From Pachyseris speciosa (lineage: Eukaryota > Cnidaria > Anthozoa > Scleractinia > Pachyseridae): 64,000 nt of DNA. A program made the position numbers and the translations under genes. Below the pieces are notes generated by a model. It was given only the letters and a program-made list of their open reading frames with translations, was not told the origin of the DNA and ran no database searches. The first letter of the stretch is position 1; each line of letters opens with the position of its first letter. Below are positions 56,860 through 64,000 of this stretch, in pieces. The DNA lies in assembly GCA_016490735.1 (NCBI GenBank), contig JAEMWC010000560.1:242501-306500 (forward strand), given 5' to 3'.

Positions 56860-57159
56860 GGTTCAGGTAATCGAGAAGCCTTCGATGCGACTCAAAGAAA
56901 AGTGTTAATGTCATTGTTGTCAAATCAAGCTTCAAAGAGGAAGTCCACAACAGCAAATTGGATTGCAGACCACACTAAGCACGTTAAGCTCAATTGAATA
57001 GTTTCTTGTCGGCCGGTAATCGATTTAGCGATTCTGCTTGGTAGGCCCTCGCCTTTGTTCACAACTTTTCGTATTTTTACCAAAGGTACCACAACGCCAG
57101 AAGGATCTCAGAAGATTCACAGTCCAAGCCTCAACATGTAGTATAAAAAGTTAAGAGGA

Positions 57160-57250
57160 AAAATCGAGGACGAACAACTTCTAAACAGGAATAAAAATTA
57201 AACATTTAATAAAACGTTTCGGTCTTAGACCTTCATCAGTTATATTTAAC
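57160..57250 (-). mobile_element. Possible Penelope/LINE 3' end trace
   Basis: The minus strand reads CTGATGAAGGTCTAAGACCG AAACGTTTTATT, the kind of GAAGGTC...GACCGAAACG palindrome found at 3' ends of Penelope-like elements, as also near 60640. Only this short trace is seen; the rest of 56860-57290 shows nothing recognisable. Confidence 0.35.
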
Positions 57251-57290
57251 TAAGAATTTTAAAGTGATTTCAAAGTCTACCAACGGTTCA

Positions 57291-58328
57291 TCATTCAACT
57301 TGGGATGTGTACCTATCCTGAGCCATTTCTCTGCAGAACACATGTACAGCTGCAACATTCTCTTTGCGTGTTCGGATACTGTGGGATTGGTTTATCTGTG
57401 AAAGCAGACTACTCGGATAACCTTTTATCAAATAAAGTAACGCTCTGCGCATGTCCTTGTTTCTTCCATAGTTAAGCAGTGGATTGAGTAAACCGTTGAA
57501 GGTCATGAGAAGCTTGTTCAAGCTTCGAAAACGTTCCATTGGCAGCCCTGGTGCAGCTACTATTAGAGGAGTCATAATAGCTGGCAAAAAGGTAACCAGA
57601 AAACACAATAATATGACTGACACAACTCGAGTCATTTTCTTTTCTCTTTCTACCACGAAAATCGTACCTTCCCCTAAAATTCTCGTATTACGTCTGTTTA
57701 CGAGCAAAAACCGGATGTAGTGAAACAGAATGAAAGAAATACAAATCAAATAAAACAACAATATTAACGGATAAATTGCTTTGGTACCCCATCCCGCCCT
57801 GCCTACCGCAAACACCAACAGGGTTTCTACAATGCTCACCAGCCAGCTCAACATAATACCTTTAAAGACATGTGATCGTGCCATGTGACGACGATACCTG
57901 TATGGCCTGCTTACGGCCAGGTAACGATCTCTGCTAATCATTGCCAGATTAGCTAGGCTTGCCACATAACAAAAAACAGTGATATAAGACTCAAATTTTC
58001 CAAATGGAATCACGCATATGTAGGAAGGATATGATATAAATAATATTTCCCTCATGAGGGAAAGAAGTGCTAGGATCAAATCAGTGACTGACAAGCTGCA
58101 TAGCATCAACATAGATGGATGTTGAAGACGTTCAAATCGTTTTACAGTGATGAGAACAAGCGTGTTACAAACAAGTGACATAACAGCCACCAATATGGCC
58201 ACGGCACGGACAGCGTGGGTGTACATGGCGATGTCTGGAACGTGACGCTGAATGGCCTCCGGTAGGTAAGGGATACCACAAGCTTGATAAGTAGGCTGTG
58301 TTAAATTAATAGACTTGTTTGCCCCCAT
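57291..58328 (-). CDS. Class A (rhodopsin-family) GPCR, single exon
   Basis: 345 residues, unbroken, seven hydrophobic helices: about 38-62, 72-95, 110-132, 155-176, 184-209, 236-258 and 266-288. N-terminal sequons NKS and NLT. TM1 Asn in CNTLV (N55), TM2 Asp in SVTDLILALL (D83), DRY at 134-136 (ISRDRYLAVSRPYRYRR), and TM6 Pro in CFLVTFLPAIM without the usual Trp. TM7 NPLLNY (282-287) has Tyr one place later than NPxxY. C105 could be the TM3 cysteine, but no partner is seen in the second extracellular loop. The C-tail is short and basic. The ligand cannot be inferred; intronless amine/peptide-receptor-like GPCRs are numerous in cnidarians. Confidence 0.88.
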   Translation of the reverse strand: MGANKSINLTQPTYQACGIPYLPEAIQRHVPDIAMYTHAVRAVAILVAVMSLVCNTLVLITVKRFERLQHPSMLMLCSLSVTDLILALLSLMREILFISYPSYICVIPFGKFESYITVFCYVASLANLAMISRDRYLAVSRPYRYRRHMARSHVFKGIMLSWLVSIVETLLVFAVGRAGWGTKAIYPLILLFYLICISFILFHYIRFLLVNRRNTRILGEGTIFVVEREKKMTRVVSVILLCFLVTFLPAIMTPLIVAAPGLPMERFRSLNKLLMTFNGLLNPLLNYGRNKDMRRALLYLIKGYPSSLLSQINQSHSIRTRKENVAAVHVFCREMAQDRYTSQVE

Positions 58329-58475
58329 TATTATCCTGGAGAATAATTATAATATGGAATCAGTGAGATTTAAGTTGGAGCAAGAAGCTACAGATAACCT
58401 TTACTCAGTAAACATTTTACTTGTTTGCTGCAGTAGTTAAGCAAACATTTATAATCCAAAATTTGTTGTTAGGCC

Positions 58476-58914
58476 TTAAAGTGCAACTAACCCCAAAATA
58501 TTTTTTTCGCTTAAATAAATCTTTACACCTGTTCGAAGCACACTGCGCCTTTTTGCGCCTTTTAAAACCAAATCTTGTCGTTTTATAGGCTGTAAAAGTT
58601 ACGAATCATCTGTCCCACGACCGAGCTAGTAAGGGGCATGGGTCTATTCCTTACATGACGTCACAAACTGCTTTGCATGCATGTTTATAAAGACTTAATG
58701 CGATGGAAATCGGTTTGTGACGTCATGTAAGGAATAGACCCATGCCCCTTACTAGCGCGGTCGTGGGACAGATGATGGCTAAATTTCGTAACTTTTGCAG
58801 CCTATAAAAAGTCAATATTTGGTTTTAAAAGGCTCAAAACGGCGCAATACGTTTCGTACAGATGCAAAGATTTATTTAAGCGAAAAAAATATTTTGGGGT
58901 TAGGTGCACTTTAA
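58476..58914. mobile_element. TTAA-flanked foldback element upstream of the GPCR
   Basis: Element 58480-58910 with TTAA on both sides (58476-58479; 58911-58914). Ends are AGTGCAACTAACCCCAAAAT and its inverse; the arms are about 190 bases and the centre about 50 bases. Each arm contains a perfect TGACGTCA palindrome. TTAA duplication suggests piggyBac-type mobilisation. It lies about 150 bases 5' of the GPCR start codon. Confidence 0.8.
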
Positions 58915-59279
58915 GTATTCATCAGAAACAATCGTCCAAAAAATATCAATACTACTGCCCGAGTAACTATGCCGTTAAATCGCAAAAAAAAACTAAACCA
59001 GCAATTGTAGGTTATGGCTAAATTGCCCGTATAATTTGTGCCAGGAAAGGCATCGGCGTTTAAAAATACAACATTTTTGGCAGGGTTTGGGACGTCCAGT
59101 CTATGTTAAGACAACGGTCATGTGCAATGGCGTTTTTAGTCTTTCGGTGTCCTTAGTTTGCACGCGTCATTATATATATTATTATATTTGTAAATCGTTT
59201 CCAGAAGCCTAAATAATATTCGCCACTTTACTTTGAACGAAGACAAGTAAATTTTTACACTATACTAAAGTAAGTAAAA

Positions 59280-59857
59280 GGAATTAAAGTAAAAATAATT
59301 GCAGCCTGTAGAGAAAAATATTGAAAAAAAAATATACTGGGCAATACTTGAAAAAAACCGCCACTAAACTGAATTGATCATGCAGAGTCTTCAAATAATG
59401 CTGTTGCTGTTTACCATTGTTTATTTTATGACATAAACAAAAAGTCGTTTCTTCATATGTTTACTTTCGTAGCTTTTCAGAACATGCGGGGTTGTCATAC
59501 CTACCTGTTTTTATATACATGTTTCTAGAGAATGGCAGGGGCGCCAGCTATGCTCTTCAAGTCTGCTTCGATTCGACTTAACTTACATTGCTAAGTTTTT
59601 TTTCTTTTCTTTCCTTTTTTAGTTATTCGAAGTTACTTTCCGGTCCTTACACCACAAAGACCTTTTAAGGTATCAAAACTCAAATAGAAATGGAAATTTA
59701 ATTTGAATTTAAATTTAGTCAATGTCACTTGTAAGACTGTGTAATATGCCCACTGTTGTGGAAATGAAGACAAGTTGACGATTTCCGCGGCTTTTCATTG
59801 TTCGTTCATGTGCCAAAAGGAAGCAGCTGTAACAACATAAGGAGAGAATTTTCCTTC
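59280..59857. repeat. Dispersed repeat, copy 1
   Basis: Matches 61014-61690 in the same orientation (shared blocks such as CATGCAGAGTCTTCAAATAA, GGTCCTTACACCACAAAGAC, CATTGTTCGTTCATGTGCCA). No coding sense. The two copies flank LINE and Penelope-like fragments. Confidence 0.8.
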
Positions 59858-59859
59858 AT

Positions 59860-59990
59860 GTATTGATGCACGAGTTCGGGTTCGTTCAATTCTACGTACC
59901 GTAAATTGAGCCACGTTTCTTGTAACATCAGGATGTCTGAGCAAGCTTGGTGTAATCCAACTTTCAACTGATATGTGTTTCTTTGACAAG
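59860..59990 (-). pseudogene. LINE endonuclease fragment
   Basis: The minus strand reads YQLKVGLHQACSDILMLQET WLNLRYVELNEP. The DILMLQETWL motif is typical of the apurinic-type endonuclease at the N-terminus of LINE ORF2. Only about 45 codons remain. Confidence 0.5.
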
Positions 59991-60014
59991 GCTAGCTAAT
60001 CCCATTGCCATTCA

Positions 60015-60016
<2 letters not shown>

Positions 60017-60071
<55 letters not shown>
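60017..60071. repeat. (ATT)n microsatellite
   Basis: About 17 TTA triplets followed by a T run. Confidence 0.95.
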
Positions 60072-60599
60072 TTTCATTCATTTTAAACATAAAGTACCCT
60101 ACCTGTCTTTACCGTGAAAATGGAGGATTTCCACTGGCTCAAAAGAAAATGAAGTGCTTGAAGTATTACGGCAAAGAGGACACTATAATTTCTGTAAAGT
60201 AAATACATGGTATTGTTCTGCGTGAGCTGCATCTTGAGCCTAAAGCATTCCGTTATTGTTAACACGATAAGGGGAATATTTACTTTGACAATAACCTTAA
60301 GGAGGAATAAAAACCAAGCCTTCTTACTCCGGATCTTCAAAACCGAATGTTTCCTTTTATATTACACTAGACAAAGAACTTGACCACTATTAGATTTTTA
60401 TACTTGAAAGTGTACTTTACGTCGCTAGGTCCAAGTGAATTCCCACTTTATTGCACTTGTTCGCGATGTCGCCAAACTCAAGAAAACTGTCCACATGGAC
60501 TTCAAATTGACCGAAACTAAAACAAAGGCTAAAACACAAGAGAAGTGATGATAATTGTTAGTGATCATAATGTAAAAGAAAAATATATTGTAAGATCCA

Positions 60600-60935
60600 A
60601 ATCAATGCAAACAAGGTTTAACTGAAGAAAGACATTTCGACCGCTATACTGCTGGTCTTCATCAGGCGATGGTGTCGACTGGCTGCGTGTGAGTATAAGA
60701 AGCACCGTGGCTGGTGGTGATTGGTCCGTTTCGATCCTCGCTTAGGCTGTTGTTGATTGGAGGATTTCGATCCTTGTCGTTCAGACTAGAAATTGTTCCC
60801 TCAGCGGTCCGCTTTGGTACTGATCGGCTGTTGTGGTGTTTGATCGTGGGCATCCACGCTTCAGGAATTTCAATTCCACTGTACGTTGCTATGTTCTGAA
60901 ACGGCGGAACAATTTGCCTGTGGCTGGTGCTTCTT
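60600..60935 (-). mobile_element. Penelope-like element 3' fragment
   Basis: The minus-strand frame ending at 60662 reads QIVPPFQNIATYSGIEIPEA then WMPTIKHHNSRSVPKRTAEG, a C-terminal tail I associate with Penelope-like proteins. It is followed by a 3' end CTGATGAAGACCAGCAGTAT AGCGGTCGAAATG, as seen at their termini. The reverse transcriptase core is absent. Confidence 0.5.
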
Positions 60936-61013
60936 CTTACTTCTTTCGTGCTCTCGTCACTCCCTTGCGTGCCTTATAACAGAACAAAGCACGGTTAAGG
61001 CTTTTTTATTTGT

Positions 61014-61690
61014 TAATTAAAGTAAAAAATAATTGATGCCTGTAGAGAAAAATCTTTGTGGACAATCCTTGAAATAAAAACAGTCACTAAACTGAACTGA
61101 TCATGCAGAGTCTTCAAATAATGCTGCTGCTGTTTATCGTTGTTTGTTTTATGACATAAACAAACAGTCGCTTCATCCTATCTTTGCTTTCGTAGCTTTT
61201 TAGAACATGCCGCCAGGTTGTCACACTTACCTGTTTTTATGTTTATTGTTTATTTCATGACATAAGCAAAAAGTCGTTTCTTCATATGTTTACTTTCGTA
61301 GCTTTTCAGAACATGCGGGGTTGTCATACTTACCTGTTTTTATATACATGTTTATAGAAAGAATGGCTGGGGCGCCAACTATTCTCCTCAAGTCTGCTTC
61401 GATTCGACTTAGCTTACATTGCTAAGTTTTTTTTCTTTTCTTTCCTTTCTTTTTAGTTATTCGAAGTTGCTTTCCGGTCCTTACACCACAAAGACCTTTT
61501 AAGGTATCAAAACTCAAATAGAAATGGAAATTTAATTTGAATTTAAATTTAGTCAATGTCACTTGTAAGAATGTGTAATATGCCCACTGTTGTGGAAATG
61601 AAGACAAGATGACGATTTCCGCGGCTTTTCATTGTTCGTTCATGTGCCAAAAGAAAGCAGCTGTAACAGCGTAAAGAGAGAATTTTCCTT
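61014..61690. repeat. Dispersed repeat, copy 2
   Basis: Longer copy of 59280-59857. It contains an internal duplication: the TGTTTATTTCATGACATAA...AGAACATGC block occurs near 61130-61230 and again near 61238-61330. Confidence 0.8.
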
Positions 61691-61955
61691 CTTTTAAGAA
61701 AATGGATTGATTTGTTCAGTGTAACTTAAACACTTAAAAAGCTTGTTATAAGTTTTGTTAGCATAATTGATTGACGAAGTTCATTTATTAAGTGTTTGTT
61801 CAAACTCGTCGCGAGAAAAGCGTTGAAAAGGAACTATTAATACTCTATATTTTAAAAACTATACGTTGTACAAATTAATATCGTACACAGTATAATTTTA
61901 TGTTTCTCTGTCATCAGAAACGAGTAACGGTTCACATCCTAAACATGCGCCGGCA

Positions 61956-62125
61956 TTATAGGAAATTCCACTTTTTTCCACAATTACCTTTGGCATCTTT
62001 GTTCAAAGCGACGCCTGGTGCACAAATGAGTTTAATTTGCATGTGAATGGAAACTAATTTTCATATGTAAAGATGAGCACCAGGACTCCCTTTGAAAAAT
62101 ACGCCGAAAGTAATTCGGAAATGGC
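61956..62125. repeat. Imperfect foldback element
   Basis: Arms near 61959-62025 and 62068-62125 are inverse copies (CCACTTTTTTCCACAATTAC / AAAGTAATTCGGAAATGG; CGCCTGGTGCAC / GAGCACCAGGAC). Confidence 0.55.
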
Positions 62126-62278
62126 CTATTTCAGCAGTGACTGAGCGTGAACAGAAATTATGACCCGGTAAACCGCAAGACAGTAAGTTGAGACAAAGAT
62201 CACAGAATATCGCGTTTATTCATTGCTTCCCTATTGGCCATTTCGGAGTTGCGCAGGGAAATGGGGCGAGTTAACAAA

Positions 62279-62693
62279 TCGATAAATTGACACCATCACA
62301 TGAATTATAACGTTAAGATTGCCCATTTTTCCAAGTTTGATGGTTTTATGTTGAAAAGAGACCAAGTTATGGACTTTAAAACACAGTTCACAATTCATAC
62401 AAACGTCTCTAATTATGAGGCTGTGCCCCCCAATACCATACAAACTCTTAGAAATATATTTCGGTTTTGTGGCAACTATAAAATACGTACCTTAATGCAC
62501 CTACTATTTGGAAGTAACTAAGGTGAAAATCACTTTGTTTGCCCATTTTTACGAATATAAGTTTATGTGGTTTGGGGGACGCAGCCTCAAAATTGGAGAC
62601 GTTTGTGTGGATTTCCAACTAATGTAAAATCATCAAACTTGGTCAAATGGCCAATCTCAACGGTATCTTTCATATGATGGTGTCAATTTATCC
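62279..62693. mobile_element. Inverted-repeat element, about 415 bp
   Basis: GATAAATTGACACCATCACA TGA at the left and its inverse TCATATGATGGTGTCAATTTATC at the right; the arms continue through AAGTTTGATGG / CATCAAACTTGG. No transposase. The region 62700-63180 shows nothing else recognisable. Confidence 0.65.
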
Positions 62694-63179
62694 ATTGGTT
62701 AAAATTTGAAATTTGCTTTAATGACTTTCCTTTCTCAAGCTGATAAACCGTCAAAGTACTCAGTCAGTCACGGCGTTGCATTTGCATTTGATCCGGAAAG
62801 AACTTTCTTGGATTTAAATATCTTACTTTCGTTTTTAACATTCACTTGAGCTTTACACAGAATGTTGCAATCTGGCAATTTGAAAATTTATAAATGCCGG
62901 GATTTACTCAGTATGAAAACTCGCAGCACACCACATTGTTTTGTTTGTTTGTTTGTTTTTCTCTTTAATTTTGTTAATAGGGTACACACCTTTAGACCGT
63001 TTACCGTAAAGGAAAAATGGTCGAGGGAAGTAATGATTTGGGAACCAGTTAAGAAGAACGAAATGGAGCTTAATTTTTAGTACAAATGGAAACACGAGTA
63101 CTATTCAGATCTAAAATTCCCTGTCGTCGTCAGCGGACTGTCTGGCTGCGTTTATTTTTGACCTCTTAAAATTCCCCAT

Positions 63180-63349
63180 GAAATTGCTATCTGAAGATGT
63201 GAATGAAGATGTGAATGATCATCGCAGTTATGAACACTACCTAAGCAGTAGTGCAAATAGAACCTGAAAACATTTCACGCTTGCACGGGATTCGAACTCA
63301 CGACCTCTGCGATACCGGTGCAGTGCTGTACCAGCTGAGCTAACAAGCC
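63180..63349 (-). mobile_element. tRNA-derived SINE
   Basis: The minus-strand head 63349-63278 is tRNA-like: GGCTTGTTAGCTCAGCTGG box A, anticodon-arm-like CTGCACCGGTATCGCAG, and GAGTTCGAATCCC box B. A tail follows that includes TTCATAACTGCGATGATC, a sequence I associate with a common coral SINE. The T-arm and acceptor pairing are imperfect, so this is not a working tRNA gene. Confidence 0.65.
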
Positions 63350-63908
63350 ATCTGGAAGCTGGTCATTTTGTTGGTTCGTAAGCTACCCGTGAGTGATGAA
63401 TATGTCAGGAGAATGAATATATTAAAATCATACATTTGAGCTGCGGATTAAGGAATGAAGATATGAATGATCATCTGTTAAATACATTTTCAGGTAACTT
63501 TTATTTTTAAGTTGAAATCTTATTACGCTTTCATTTTAATACTTTACATCGGCAATGAATATAGTCCTCAGACTGATTCTTTAAACTCAGAGCAAAATTT
63601 TGAGCCGAAAGTTTTGCGGAGAACTGATTCGGGAGAGGGTCAGTTCGGGATACCTGGACGGGGCTCAAAGATATTAAGATTAAGATATTGTTGTTATAGA
63701 TTTGCTATAGCCGTCATCAACTTTTGAGAGTTTTTGTACAGACTGCAATGCAGTTAGTTTCTAAGTTATTTTATTGATCAGTATAAATGTAACATAACTG
63801 GAATCACATTATTGAATTCTCAATGCAAGAAATGGAATTATATATAAAAGAAGTAAAAGTTGGTATTGAAGCACACTAGCGTGTTATTAGTCAACATGAA
63901 AACAATAT

Positions 63909-63909
63909 C

Positions 63910-63943
<34 letters not shown>
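63909..63943. repeat. (AAT)n microsatellite
   Basis: About 11 units. On the minus strand it forms the tail of the tRNA-like sequence that runs off the window end. Confidence 0.9.
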
Positions 63944-63944
<1 letters not shown>

Positions 63945-64000
63945 CACTTTATTTCAGACTCAAATCTATTTAGCCGAGCACAGATGCTCTACTAATTGGG
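63944..64000 (-). mobile_element. Partial tRNA-like SINE at window edge
   Basis: The minus strand starts CCCAATTAGTAGAGCATCTG TGCTCGGCTAAATAG and ends with AAATAAAGTG plus (ATT)n. The head is cut by the window end. Confidence 0.45.

Noticed and set aside
63278..63349. Functional tRNA (GGT anticodon-like loop)
   Set aside because: T-stem and acceptor pairing are poor and the sequence continues into a SINE-like tail.

Overview
The window looks like nuclear DNA of a cnidarian, most likely a stony coral. Genes have many introns, with GT/AG exons separated by long AT-rich introns. It holds a large polycystin-1-like gene with discoidin and EGF domains, many MITE and foldback elements, tRNA-derived SINEs and CR1/L2-like LINE tails. 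The species assignment is inference; no single sequence proves it.

Layout. 1-5.6 kb: simple repeats, fragments of a DUF6589-type gene, a broken RecQ-like helicase piece on the minus strand, and a SINE. 5.6-30.1 kb (+): one polycystin-1-family gene. I can follow 18 phase-compatible exons, coding in order for discoidin (F5/8C), six EGF-like repeats (plus one dead EGF exon), REJ-type extracellular region, GPS cleavage site, TM1, PLAT, further membrane segments and the six-TM polycystin channel. About 2,350 residues are visible; the signal-peptide exon was not found. Two exons carry single-base frame disturbances. Its introns hold at least eight inverted-repeat elements, one nested in another.

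30.8-37.3 kb: a tRNA-derived SINE, a LINE 3' end, then a small hAT-like transposon (32177-37253) with a perfect 8-bp target duplication. It is split by a 4.5-kb foldback element with roughly 0.9-1 kb inverted arms whose core contains a spliceable-looking host-type exon.

38029-56854: an old Polinton/Maverick (adintovirus-like) provirus of about 18.8 kb with terminal inverted repeats and a short ACTTC duplication. It encodes protein-primed family-B DNA polymerase, retroviral-type integrase, FtsK/HerA-like packaging ATPase, penton-like minor capsid protein, double-jelly-roll major capsid protein, adenain-like protease running into a phospholipase A2 domain, a collagen/tail-fibre-like protein and a cluster of small genes. 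Most genes carry frameshifts or stops, and the integrase is split by a LINE insertion, so this copy is dead. Many of its genes have a TATAT motif touching or just before the ATG. Its right terminal repeat has been split by a GGGGTTACC minisatellite and an extra inverted copy of the terminus.

57.3-58.3 kb (-): an intact single-exon class A GPCR, followed upstream by a TTAA-flanked foldback element whose arms each contain TGACGTCA. 58.9-64 kb: two direct copies of a 0.6-kb repeat around LINE endonuclease and Penelope-like fragments, further inverted-repeat elements, and tRNA-like SINEs.
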